Assembly (NCBI GenBank): GCA_003240625.1
Contig: QFMX01000005.1
Location: 1-64,000, forward strand
Length of the DNA: 64,000 nucleotides
DNA from: Sphingomonas taxi
Lineage (GTDB): Bacteria > Pseudomonadota > Alphaproteobacteria > Sphingomonadales > Sphingomonadaceae
Direction: 5' to 3'
Of this stretch, positions 49,064 through 57,390 are shown piece by piece. The first letter of the stretch is position 1. Every line of letters starts with the position of its first letter. A program made the translations under genes and the position numbers. The notes below the pieces were generated by a model that had not been told where the DNA came from, did not search any database, and saw only the letters and a list, made by a program, of their open reading frames with translations.

Positions 49064-49386
49064 CAGGCGGTCCTCGGTGCGAGTAGAATGACGCAGGTGC
49101 CGACCAGGCAGAGCGCTGCGCCGCCGACGTCCCAGCGATCCGGGCGGACGCCCTCGACCGCCCACAGCCACAGCAACGACGCGCAGATATAGACACCGCC
49201 ATAGGCCGCATAGGCACGCCCGGCCGCGTCGCTGTCGACCCGCGTCAGCAACCAGGCGAACAGCACGAGACACGCCAAGCCGGGCGCGAGCCATAGCGGC
49301 GATCGGTCGAGCCGCAGCCACGCCCAGAATGCGAAGCACCCGCCGATCTCGGCCAGCGATGCGGCAAGATAGACGAGTGCGGTCAC
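49063..49386 (-). CDS. YnfA/UPF0060 family small membrane protein
   Basis: Small inner-membrane protein of 107 residues with four membrane helices, similar to SMR-type drug efflux proteins. The start GTG 49386 overlaps the arsB stop (GTGA) and the stop overlaps the arsH start, so it is fully embedded in the arsenic operon. The typical start is VTALVYLAASLAEIGGCFAF and the end LVGTCVILLAPRT. A role in arsenic or metal tolerance is suggested by position only. Confidence 0.9.
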   Translation of the reverse strand: MTALVYLAASLAEIGGCFAFWAWLRLDRSPLWLAPGLACLVLFAWLLTRVDSDAAGRAYAAYGGVYICASLLWLWAVEGVRPDRWDVGGAALCLVGTCVILLAPRTA

Positions 49387-50669
49387 GCCATCCCGATCCG
49401 AAGCGCGAGGGCGGCGAGCGTCACCAGCAGCACCGGGACCGTCAACGTCGCGCCGACCCGGAAATAATAACCCCAGCCGATCCGGATGCCCTTCTGCCCG
49501 AGCACGTGCAGCCACAGCAACGTTGCGAGCGATCCGATCGGCGTGATCTTCGGCCCGAGATCGCAGCCGATGACATTGGCATAGATCATCGCCTCCCGGA
49601 CCGCGCCGGTTGCGTGCGTGGCGTCGATCGACAGCGCCCCGACCAGCACGGTCGGCATGTTGTTCATCACCGACGACAGCAGCGCGGCGATGATTCCCGT
49701 ACCGAACGCCGCCCCCCAAACGCCGCCTTGCGCGGTACGGTCGAGCAGCGCCGCGAGATGGTCGGTCAACCCGGCGTTGCGCAGGCCATAGACGACCAGA
49801 TACATGCCGAGCGAGAAGATCACGACCTGCCACGGCGCCCCGCGCAGGACCTTGCGCGTCTCGATCACATGCCCCCGCCCGGCGATCGCCAGCAGCAGGA
49901 GCGCGCCCGCAGCGGCGACCGCGCTGACCGGCACCCCGATCGGCTCGAGCAGGAAGAACCCGGCGAGCAACAGCGCGAGCACGACCCAGCCCGCCTTGAA
50001 CGTCGCCGGATCGCGGATCGCAGCGGCCGGTTCGCGAAGCGCCGCCACGTCATAGTCCGTCGGGATATCGCGGCGAAAGAACAGCAGCAGCACGACCAAC
50101 GTCGCGGCGATCGATGCCAGGTCGACCGGCACCATCACCGACGCATAATCCGCGAAGCCGATTTGGAAGAAGTCCGCCGAGACGATGTTGACGAGGTTCG
50201 AGACGATCAGCGGCAGGCTTGCGGTATCGGCGACGAACCCTGCCGCCATCACGAACGCCAGCGTCGCCTTGTCGCGGTAGCCGAGCGCACGCAGCATCGC
50301 GATGACGATCGGCGTCAGGATCAGCGCGGCGCCGTCGTTGGCGAACAACGCCGAGACCGCCGCGCCGAGCAACACGATCAGCACGAACAGCCGCCTGCCC
50401 TGCCCGCCGCCCCAGCGTGCGACGTGCAACGCCGCCCATTCGAAGAACCCCGCCTCGTCGAGCAACAGGCTGACGATGATGATCGCGACGAAGGTGGCGG
50501 TCGCGTTCCAGACGATCCCCCACACGGTCGGGATATCGCCGAGCGAGACGACGCCCGCGAGCAGCGCGACCGCCGCGCCACCCAACGCACTCCAGCCGAT
50601 CCCGAGCCCCCTGGGCTGCCAGATGACGAGCGCGATCGTGACGACGAAGATGGTCAGCGCGAGCAGCAT
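49383..50669 (-). CDS. arsB: Arsenite efflux pump ArsB (NhaD/ArsB ion transporter family)
   Basis: Inner-membrane arsenite/proton antiporter. It has 428 residues from ATG 50669 with about 12 membrane segments. Characteristic stretches are FANDGAALILTPIVIAMLRA, ADTASLPLIVSNLVNIVSAD, PWQVVIFSLGMYLVVYGLRN and SSVMNNMPTVLVGALSIDAT. The start overlaps the arsC stop by 1 nt (TGATG). No arsA ATPase is present, so it acts as a proton-driven pump. Confidence 0.95.
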   Translation of the reverse strand: MLLALTIFVVTIALVIWQPRGLGIGWSALGGAAVALLAGVVSLGDIPTVWGIVWNATATFVAIIIVSLLLDEAGFFEWAALHVARWGGGQGRRLFVLIVLLGAAVSALFANDGAALILTPIVIAMLRALGYRDKATLAFVMAAGFVADTASLPLIVSNLVNIVSADFFQIGFADYASVMVPVDLASIAATLVVLLLFFRRDIPTDYDVAALREPAAAIRDPATFKAGWVVLALLLAGFFLLEPIGVPVSAVAAAGALLLLAIAGRGHVIETRKVLRGAPWQVVIFSLGMYLVVYGLRNAGLTDHLAALLDRTAQGGVWGAAFGTGIIAALLSSVMNNMPTVLVGALSIDATHATGAVREAMIYANVIGCDLGPKITPIGSLATLLWLHVLGQKGIRIGWGYYFRVGATLTVPVLLVTLAALALRIGMA

Positions 50670-51118
50670 CAGACGGGCTGAGCGCCCGCGTTTAGGACGC
50701 GTTGTCCATCTTCGCCGATGACTCGCTCGCCGTCTTCCTTGGCGAACGCCGCGCGCTGCGGCGCGGACAGCAGGTCGAGCACCGCTTCGGACGGGCGGCA
50801 CAGCTTCACGCCTAGTGGCGACACCACCAGCGGCCGGTTGATCAGGATCGGATGCGCGATCATCGCGTCGAACAGCGCGTCGTCGGACAGGGCCGTGTCG
50901 CCCAGGCCCAGCTCGGCAAACGGCGTCCCCTTCTCGCGCAACAGATCGCGCGGCGTCATCCCGGCGCGTGCGACGAGGTCGGCGAGCAGCGCGCGCGACG
51001 GCGGCGTCTTTAGATATTCCACGACATGCGGCTCGATGCCCGCATTGCGGATCAGCCCGAGCACGTTGCGCGACGTGCCGCATTCCGGGTTGTGATAGAT
51101 CACGATATCGACGGCCAT
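50669..51118 (-). CDS. arsC: Arsenate reductase ArsC (glutaredoxin-dependent)
   Basis: Cytoplasmic reductase that turns arsenate into arsenite for ArsB export. It has 149 residues from ATG 51118, with AAGGAC upstream. The catalytic cysteine is Cys13 in YHNPECGTSRNVLGLI; conserved Arg residues lie in the INRPLVVSPLGVKLCRPSEA region. It is the first enzyme gene after arsR. The thioredoxin-fold type requires glutaredoxin and glutathione. Confidence 0.96.
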   Translation of the reverse strand: MAVDIVIYHNPECGTSRNVLGLIRNAGIEPHVVEYLKTPPSRALLADLVARAGMTPRDLLREKGTPFAELGLGDTALSDDALFDAMIAHPILINRPLVVSPLGVKLCRPSEAVLDLLSAPQRAAFAKEDGERVIGEDGQRVLNAGAQPV

Positions 51119-51129
51119 GACTTGTCCTT

Positions 51130-51462
51130 TCAACAGCACGGGGTGAGTTCGGCGAGCAGCGGCGCGCACAGGTCGGCATTGCCGGCGCAGCAATCCTTGA
51201 CGAGGAACAGCATCAGCGCACGCACGCCGTCGAGGTCGGCACGATAGACGATCGAGCGACTGTGACGCTCGGATCGCACCAGCCCGGCGCGTGCGAGCAC
51301 CCCGAGATGTGCCGACATCGTGTTCTGCGGCACGTTCAGCTGCCGCGCGATCTCGCCGGCAGCGATCCCGTCGGGCTCATGCCGCACCAGAAGCCGAAAC
51401 GTATCGAGCCGCGTGGTCTGTGCGAGCGCGCCGAACGCAATAATTGCCGAATCGCTATCCAT
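51130..51462 (-). CDS. arsR: ArsR/SmtB family arsenic-responsive repressor
   Basis: Winged-helix repressor of 110 residues from ATG 51462. The recognition helix is about 43-56 (VPQNTMSAHLGVL). It lacks the classical ELCVCDL metal motif in that helix. Instead, Cys91, Cys92 and Cys99 (DCCAGNADLCAP) and Cys109-Cys110 at the C-terminus probably bind arsenite, as in some diverged ArsR types. It heads arsR-arsC-arsB-ynfA-arsH. An ATATC/GATAT inverted repeat overlaps its start. Confidence 0.94.
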   Translation of the reverse strand: MDSDSAIIAFGALAQTTRLDTFRLLVRHEPDGIAAGEIARQLNVPQNTMSAHLGVLARAGLVRSERHSRSIVYRADLDGVRALMLFLVKDCCAGNADLCAPLLAELTPCC

Positions 51463-51483
51463 ATATCCAGCATAGTAGATATG
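51460..51483 (-). promoter_or_regulatory. Candidate ArsR operator/promoter at the ars operon start
   Basis: AT-rich inverted repeat ATATC (51463-51467) and GATAT (51478-51482) directly at the arsR start codon, with -10-like TACTAT between. The short leader or leaderless transcript and the palindrome fit autorepression. Confidence 0.35.
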
Positions 51484-51584
51484 TCTGATTTGGAAAGAGC
51501 GGCGTTCGATCATCGATCGGGTTCGGCTGTCGCGCTGGCCAAGATGCGGCGGCCGCAGCGCCGAAGAGGCGTTGCGGCTGGGCG

Positions 51585-52277
51585 CTACTGCGGCATCCCC
51601 GGCCCCGCCGACGTGGCGAACCAGATGACGTGCCGCGGTCCCTTGCCGTTGCTGCGGGCACGAACGACCACTTCGTCGGTGCAGAACCCGGCCGATACCA
51701 GGCGCCGGCTGAAAACCGGGTCGGGTGCGGCCGACCAGATCGACAGGATACCGTCGGGCGTAAGGGCCCGCTTCGCCGCCGCCAGCCCGCGCGTCGAATA
51801 GAGCCTGTCATTGTCGGTACGGGTCAGGCCATCCGGACCATTGTCGACATCCAGTAGGATGGCGTCATACGCCGAGGCGGTCTCGGCGATGACCGAGGCG
51901 ACGTCGCCCTGGACCAGCCTTACGCGCGGATCGTCGAGACACCCGGCCATCAACGACGCCATCGGACCCCGTGCCCAGGCGATGATCTCGGGTACCAGTT
52001 CGACCACCGTTATCCGTGCCGTGGGGTCGAGAGCCGCCAGCGCGGCGCGGAGCGTGAAACCCATCCCATACCCGCCGATCAGCAGATGCGGCCTTGGCCG
52101 GTCGAGCAATCGCGCGCACGTCATCTCGGCCAGTGCCTCTTCCGAACCGCTCATCCGGGTGCTCATCAGCTCGGCACGATCGAGCAGGATCATGAAATCC
52201 GCCCCACGCCGATAGAGCCGCAGCTCTTCGCCGCCGCCCGGCACGATCGCCGTCGCCATCAATTCCCGCGGGGTCAT
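51585..52277 (-). CDS. Spermidine-synthase-like methyltransferase-fold protein
   Basis: Hypothetical enzyme of 230 residues with the spermidine synthase/SAM fold: LLIGGYGMGFTLRAALAALD (nucleotide loop), ITVVELVPEIIAW (acidic residue that binds the cofactor ribose), VQGDVASVI and YDAILLDVDNGPDGL. It lacks the full polyamine-site motif, so it may be a SpeE-like protein with another substrate. The start is ATG 52277; an ATG at 52316 is also in frame. It stands alone upstream of the ars operon with a 120-nt gap. Confidence 0.82.
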   Translation of the reverse strand: MTPRELMATAIVPGGGEELRLYRRGADFMILLDRAELMSTRMSGSEEALAEMTCARLLDRPRPHLLIGGYGMGFTLRAALAALDPTARITVVELVPEIIAWARGPMASLMAGCLDDPRVRLVQGDVASVIAETASAYDAILLDVDNGPDGLTRTDNDRLYSTRGLAAAKRALTPDGILSIWSAAPDPVFSRRLVSAGFCTDEVVVRARSNGKGPRHVIWFATSAGPGMPQ

Positions 52278-52423
52278 ATCATTCTCGAGTCCGAGGATAC
52301 CGAACATGTGCATCACCGATGCCGATGCCTCGGCGCTGTGCCGCGTGTCGTTACCCGGCGCAGCGCGGCGCGTACAGGAGGATATGGCGCATGTCGGCCC
52401 ATACCGGAACGCCGCGGCCGCGA

Positions 52424-52475
52424 ATCACGCCCGCAGATCACGCCCGCAGATTACGCCCGCAGATTACGCCCGGTG
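52424..52475. repeat. 13-bp tandem repeat, four units, overlapping the histidine kinase 3' end
   Basis: Four 13-bp units of ATCACGCCCGCAG / ATTACGCCCGCAG, the last one degenerate. The array includes the TAA stop of the sensor kinase gene (read on the minus strand as GGGCGTAATCTGC). Because the unit is not a multiple of 3, changes in copy number would be expected to leave the kinase C-terminus almost unaffected. Confidence 0.8.
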
Positions 52476-53870
52476 AGCAAATCGCAGGACGACCGTCGTC
52501 CCCCCGTCGGTATCCGCCAGCGTGACATTTGCCTTGAGGCGGGCGGCGGCGGAGCGGACGATCGCCAGTCCCAGGCCGCTTCCCTCGGGGCTGCCGGGCG
52601 CACCGAGCCGGACGAACCGGTCGAACACCATTTCGCGGTGTTCGGGCGCGATGCCGGGGCCGTCGTCGGCGATCGTGACCGTCGTCGCCGCCTCGGTCGC
52701 CTCAAGCATGATCGACACGGTGCCGCCGCGCCGATTGTAGCGGATGCCGTTGTCGACGAGGTTGGAGAGGATCTCGAAGATCAGCGTCCGGTGACCCGAC
52801 ACGACCGGGCCGGCGGTCCCCTCGCCTTCCAGCGTCAGGTCGATCCCCGCCTCGATCGCGTGCTTGATCTGGCGGGTGATGACCGCGGCGGCGACTTCGC
52901 GCAGGTCGACCGCTTCGAGCGGGGCCGACACGCCAGCTTCCTCGGCACGCGCCAGGGCGAGCAATTGCGTTACGAGCCGTTCGAGCCGGACGACCGCGTC
53001 GGCGATTTCGTCCAAAGCCTCGCGCCGCTCCGCGTCCGAACCGCGGCGAGCGAGCGCGACCTGCACCTTGAGCACCGACAGAGGCGTGCGCATCTGGTGC
53101 GAGGCGTCGGCGGTGAAGCGGCGGACGCCGACGGTGGCGGTGTCGAGCTGCGCCAGGAGACGGTCGAACGCGCCGGCGAGCGGGCGGAGTTCGCTGGGGA
53201 GCGGACCGGTGTCGAGCGGCGAGAAATCCGGGCGCGCGCGTTCGTCGCGCGCTTCGACGGCACCGCGGAGGCGAGCCAGCGGACGCAACGACCAACCCAA
53301 CGCCGGGCGCAGCAGCAGTGCGGCGGCGCCGACGAGGACGCATTCGCCGATCAGCAGCGCGAGCATCAGGCGGCGGGTGAGCGCACCGCGGTTGTCGAGC
53401 GTCTCGGCGATTTGGACGATGACCGGCTTGTCGATCCGCGGCAGCGAGCGGCGGACTTCGGCGATGCGGATCTTCTGGTCGCGGTAGCGCGCGAAGCGGT
53501 AGCGTGGCACGTCGATCGCCAGTGTTGCGGGATCGGGCGCGGGCAAGTCCGCATAGCCGGTCAGCAGGTCCGGCCCCACGGCCACGCGGTAATAGACGTT
53601 GTCGCGTTCGGTGTTCTCCAGCATCCCGAACGCGGCCGCGGGCAGGTCGAGCGTCACCTCGCCGCGCTCGACCTGCACCGTCTCCGCGATCGCGCCGAGC
53701 GCCCCGCCGAGCACGCGGTCGTTGGTGCGGCGGACCACGTCGGCGATCAGCGTCGCGCCGACCACGCCGATCAGGATCGCCGCCGCCAGCAATGGGCCGA
53801 GCACCGCAACCAGCAGCCGGGTGCGCAGCGCCGACGTGCCCCGATCTGCAGCTACGGTCTCAGCCGGCAT
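52464..53870 (-). CDS. Sensor histidine kinase, TctE-like
   Basis: Inner-membrane kinase of 468 residues: helix 1 (about 16-46), periplasmic 2CSK_N-type sensor region (about 47-165), helix 2 (about 167-190), HAMP, HisKA with the phospho-acceptor His258 (ADASHQMRTPLSVLKVQ), and HATPase_c with NLVDNGIRYN and GSGLGLAIVRS. The start overlaps the response-regulator 3' end by 11 nt. The family senses tricarboxylates; the divergent gene encodes a periplasmic binding protein that may be its ligand presenter. Confidence 0.93.
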   Translation of the reverse strand: MPAETVAADRGTSALRTRLLVAVLGPLLAAAILIGVVGATLIADVVRRTNDRVLGGALGAIAETVQVERGEVTLDLPAAAFGMLENTERDNVYYRVAVGPDLLTGYADLPAPDPATLAIDVPRYRFARYRDQKIRIAEVRRSLPRIDKPVIVQIAETLDNRGALTRRLMLALLIGECVLVGAAALLLRPALGWSLRPLARLRGAVEARDERARPDFSPLDTGPLPSELRPLAGAFDRLLAQLDTATVGVRRFTADASHQMRTPLSVLKVQVALARRGSDAERREALDEIADAVVRLERLVTQLLALARAEEAGVSAPLEAVDLREVAAAVITRQIKHAIEAGIDLTLEGEGTAGPVVSGHRTLIFEILSNLVDNGIRYNRRGGTVSIMLEATEAATTVTIADDGPGIAPEHREMVFDRFVRLGAPGSPEGSGLGLAIVRSAAARLKANVTLADTDGGTTVVLRFAHRA

Positions 53871-54525
53871 CGAGCATGTAGCCGACGCCGCGGACGGTGC
53901 GGATGCCCGGGCCATCCGGCGCGAGCTTGGTGCGCAGGCGGGTGACATGGACCTCGATCGCATTGTCGCCGACCGGCTCGTCGAACCCGAACACCTCGCC
54001 GATCAGCAGCGCGCGCGGCACCACGCGGCCGGCGCGCGTCGCGAGCGCCTCCAGCACCGCGCGCTCGCGCCTGCGCAGGTCTAGCGCGCGGCCCGCGATG
54101 TCGGCGTCGCCGGTCGAGCGGTTGATCGTCAGCGTACCGACACTGAGCACCGGCAGCGGATCGCCGCCCCGCCGCCGGCCGAGCGCGCGCACCCGCGCCT
54201 CCAGTTCCTCGGGCTCGAACGGCTTGCGCAGATAGTCGTCGGCACCCAGGTCGAGCCCCCGCACCCGATCGTCGAGCGCATCGCGCGCGGTCAGCATCAG
54301 TATGGGGACACGCTCACCACGCCGCCGCAAGGTCTCCAGCACGGTAAAGCCGTCGATACCGGGCAACCCGACGTCGAGGATCACCAGCGCATAGGGCTCG
54401 CCTGCGACCACCGACAGCGCGTCCTCGCCAGTCGCCACGTGATCGACCGCATTGCCACCCGCGCGCAGCAACGCGCCGATGCTGCGCGCCAGCGCGGCGT
54501 CGTCCTCGATCACCAGGATGCGCAT
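53860..54525 (-). CDS. OmpR/PhoB-type response regulator (TctD-like)
   Basis: Two-component DNA-binding regulator of 221 residues from ATG 54525. The receiver domain has acceptor Asp51 (VILDVGLPG), DD at 8-9 and Lys101 (LRKPF). The C-terminal winged helix ends HVTRLRTKLAPDGPGIRTVR and GVGYMLDAG. It is upstream of and overlaps its kinase gene, and is divergent from the binding protein, porin and CitMHS genes that it probably activates. Confidence 0.94.
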   Translation of the reverse strand: MRILVIEDDAALARSIGALLRAGGNAVDHVATGEDALSVVAGEPYALVILDVGLPGIDGFTVLETLRRRGERVPILMLTARDALDDRVRGLDLGADDYLRKPFEPEELEARVRALGRRRGGDPLPVLSVGTLTINRSTGDADIAGRALDLRRRERAVLEALATRAGRVVPRALLIGEVFGFDEPVGDNAIEVHVTRLRTKLAPDGPGIRTVRGVGYMLDAG

Positions 54526-54613
54526 GGAAACCCGTGAAAGGTTGGTGACAGCTTCAATTCGTACTCCACCCCTGCAGTCTATCCGAACACAGAGACGGAA
54601 GGCGAGGAGAGTG

Positions 54614-55696
54614 ATGATGGCACGAATTTTTCTGAAGATCGCATTGCTGGCCACGAGCTTCACCGCGACCGCCGTCGTGGCGCAACGCCCGGCCGGCTAT
54701 CCGCGATCCTACGACCAGCTGATCGACGAGGCGCGCGCCGAGCGACAGGTTAGGATCTACGGCAATGCCGATCGCGCAGAGTTGCTGCCGGTCGTCGCCG
54801 CGTTCCGGAAGCGCTATCCGGGCATCACCGTGCTGTACGCGGACCTCGGCTCGACCGAGATGTATCGCCGCTTCGTCACCGAGACGCGCGCACGGAAATT
54901 GTCCGCCGATCTCGTCTGGTCGTCGGCGATGGACCTCCAGGTGAAGCTGATCAACGACGGCTTCGCGCAAGGCTATGCGAGCCCCGAAAAGCCCGCACTG
55001 CCGCCAGTGTCGGTGTGGAAGAACATGGGCTTCGGCGTCACCGCGGAGCCGATCGGGATCGTCTATAACAAGCGCCTGGTGCCGCCGGCACAGGTGCCAC
55101 GCACGCATGCCGCGCTGGAAACCTGGCTGCGGCGGAACGCGGCAGCGCTGACCGGCCGCGTCACGACATTCGACCCGGCGCGCTCCAATGTCGGGTATCT
55201 GTACCTGACGGAGGACCTCGCCATCACGCGCGATACGCGGTCGCTGCTGGAGGCGATCGCCGCGACCAAGCCAGTGCTGTCGCAGACCAGCGAACCGATG
55301 CTGCGCGGGGTCGCCGAGGGGCGGCAGGCGATCGCGTACAACGTCATCGGCTCCTACGCGCTGGAACGTGCGCGGACCGACCCGCGGATCGGCGTCGCGT
55401 TCCTCCAGGACTACACGATCGTCACATCGCGGATCGCGTTCATCGCGCGCGAGGCGGCCCACCCGGCGGCGGCAAAACTGTTCCTCGATTTCCTGCTGTC
55501 GCGCGAGGGCCAGTCGCTGCTCGCCAAGCGCAGCCTGTGGCCGGTCCGCACCGACGTTTCCGCCCGCCGCCTTCCCACCGCGCAGGCCCGCCCGATCCGC
55601 GTCGGCCCGCAACTTCTCGTCAACCTCGACCGCGTCAAGCGCCAGCGTTTCCTGCGCGACTGGACCGCGATTCTCGCCACCGGAGCCCAACAATGA
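54614..55696 (+). CDS. Periplasmic extracellular solute-binding protein (orphan)
   Basis: Periplasmic binding protein of the Fe3+/AfuA-like ABC solute-binding family, 360 residues. The signal peptide (about 1-24) includes IALLATSFTATAVVAQ. Typical lobes begin VRIYGNADRAELLPVVAAFR and include WKNMGFGVTAEPIGIVYNKR. GAGGAGA precedes the ATG pair 54614/54617. No ABC permease or ATPase is nearby, so it probably works with the adjacent sensor kinase or as a tricarboxylate/iron-citrate receptor. It overlaps the porin gene by 4 nt. Confidence 0.88.
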   Translation: MMARIFLKIALLATSFTATAVVAQRPAGYPRSYDQLIDEARAERQVRIYGNADRAELLPVVAAFRKRYPGITVLYADLGSTEMYRRFVTETRARKLSADLVWSSAMDLQVKLINDGFAQGYASPEKPALPPVSVWKNMGFGVTAEPIGIVYNKRLVPPAQVPRTHAALETWLRRNAAALTGRVTTFDPARSNVGYLYLTEDLAITRDTRSLLEAIAATKPVLSQTSEPMLRGVAEGRQAIAYNVIGSYALERARTDPRIGVAFLQDYTIVTSRIAFIAREAAHPAAAKLFLDFLLSREGQSLLAKRSLWPVRTDVSARRLPTAQARPIRVGPQLLVNLDRVKRQRFLRDWTAILATGAQQ

Positions 55697-57174
55697 CTCT
55701 CTTCCGTACCGGGTGCGCCGCACTCGCCTTGATTGCAGCAACCCCGGCACTCGCGCAGACTCCGAGCGACGCAGACCTCGCCGCGCTCGTACGAGCGCAA
55801 GCGGCCGAGATCGCCGCGCTGAAGTCGCGGCTCGACCGGCTGGAGAACAACGCCGCCGTCGCGCAAGCATCCGCGCCGGTCGCGCCGTCGCAGCCAGCAC
55901 CGCAGGCGGTCGCGCAGAACAACGAGCCGCGACGCACCCTGCCGTTCGCACCGCAGCTGGCGCCCCCTGGCCCGGCCGATCGCAGCGTCGCGCAGGCGGT
56001 CGCCGCGCGCGACAATCCATCGGGCGTGACCACCGAATGGGGCGCCGGCCTGCCCGTCTTCCACTCCGCGGACGGCGTCTACACGTTCAAGCCGCGCGGC
56101 CGCATCCTGACCGACGTCAGTTCCAGTTTCGGCTCCAAATACGACGGTCGCAACATCACGACGACCGGCATGCGCGCGCTCCGCCTCGGTCTCGAAGGCG
56201 GCGTCGGCACGCATTTCTTCTACCAGTTCGAGAGCGACTTTTCGGAGAACGAGGTCGACGTCGTCACCGCGTTCGTCGGCTGGCGCAACAAGATCAAGCC
56301 GGGCCTCGACTACGACGTCCGCGCCGGTCACCTGTTCAACGACCGCAGCTTCGAGGGCTCGACGGGCTCGGACTCGACGCCATTCCTCGAGCGCTCCACC
56401 GTCTCGACCGCGATCATCCCGCAGCGTGGCTTCTACGGCATCGGCGTGATGCCGCGCATCTTCTGGAAGACCGGCCACGCCTCGGTCACCGTCACCGGCG
56501 ACCGGATCGACGGCACGCAGACCGTCGGCGACAGCCGCACGGTGCTCGGCCGCGCGCACTGGAACCCGATCAAGTCCGATACCGGCGTGCTCCACATCGG
56601 CGCATGGGGCTTCGACGAATCGCTGTCGTCCGTGGCCGGCACGCTGACCCGCAACACGGTGATCGGCGGCCGCTTCAACGGTGCGCTGCGCGTGTCGACC
56701 GGGCCGTTGATCGGCGGCACCGGCACGACCGGCTACGGTGTCGAGCTCGGCGGCTATCGCGGACCGTTGTGGGTGATGGGCGAAGCGGGTCGCCGCAACG
56801 CGCGGCTCGACGGCGGGCGTCCCGATTTCGTCAGCAAGGCGTGGAGCGTCTCGGGCGGGCTGTTCCTGACCGGCGACCTGCCGCCGTACAACCCGCGGCT
56901 CGGCAGCTTCGGCCAGCCCAAGGTGTTGAAGCCCACGTTCGACGGCGGTGTCGGCGCGATCGAACTGACCGCGCGCTACGAAAGCCTCGATTTCGACAAC
57001 CTGCTGACCGGCGGCGACGGCTGGGCGGCGACCGTCGGGGTCAACTGGTACCTCAACAGCTTCACCCGCTTCCAGGTGAACGCAATCCAGTGGAACACCG
57101 ACAACCGCGCCGGCGACTATGTCGGCAACGACAGCGGCCAGACGGTGAGCGCCCGTGTAGGTGTCACGTTCTGA
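55693..57174 (+). CDS. OprO/OprP-type outer-membrane porin
   Basis: Outer-membrane porin of 493 residues: signal peptide (about 1-22, ending ATPALAQ), a coiled-coil segment (about 28-52, AALVRAQAAEIAALKSRLDR), an Ala/Pro linker, then a 16-strand barrel (for example HFFYQFESDFSENEVDVVTA) that ends VSARVGVTF. OprP-family porins are usually anion- or phosphate-selective; here the operon suggests passage of an organic anion such as citrate. The ATGA overlap couples it to the binding protein. Confidence 0.88.
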   Translation: MTLFRTGCAALALIAATPALAQTPSDADLAALVRAQAAEIAALKSRLDRLENNAAVAQASAPVAPSQPAPQAVAQNNEPRRTLPFAPQLAPPGPADRSVAQAVAARDNPSGVTTEWGAGLPVFHSADGVYTFKPRGRILTDVSSSFGSKYDGRNITTTGMRALRLGLEGGVGTHFFYQFESDFSENEVDVVTAFVGWRNKIKPGLDYDVRAGHLFNDRSFEGSTGSDSTPFLERSTVSTAIIPQRGFYGIGVMPRIFWKTGHASVTVTGDRIDGTQTVGDSRTVLGRAHWNPIKSDTGVLHIGAWGFDESLSSVAGTLTRNTVIGGRFNGALRVSTGPLIGGTGTTGYGVELGGYRGPLWVMGEAGRRNARLDGGRPDFVSKAWSVSGGLFLTGDLPPYNPRLGSFGQPKVLKPTFDGGVGAIELTARYESLDFDNLLTGGDGWAATVGVNWYLNSFTRFQVNAIQWNTDNRAGDYVGNDSGQTVSARVGVTF

Positions 57175-57194
57175 TGCTGGCAGTCCTAACATCA

Positions 57195-57295
57195 CTCCGT
57201 CACCCCGGACTGGTTCCGGGGTCCACCGTTCCGCAAACCAAACGCTCTCGATTTTGCGGTGCCCTGGATGCCGGAACGAGCCCGGCATGACGGAG
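57195..57295. repeat. Dispersed palindromic repeat (type B variant)
   Basis: Between the porin and CitMHS genes. It has CTCCGTCACCCCGGACTGGT and the mirror end CCGGCATGACGGAG, with inner CCGGGGTCCACC / GCCCTGGATGCCGG. The ends share CCGTCA / TGACGG with other type B copies. Confidence 0.75.
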
Positions 57296-57390
57296 AAAAG
57301 AGCGATTTCGTCGACTCAAACCAATCGACGTTCGGCGCACGTACTCGACACCCCGCGCCCCTTTTTCACGCCCTTTCCTAGGACGATGCG

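Noticed and set aside
48746..51118. Extended open frames upstream of ynfA, arsB, arsC and arsH
   Set aside because: The true starts are fixed by stop-start overlaps (TGATG, GTGA) and family lengths; the upstream parts are shadows of the preceding genes.
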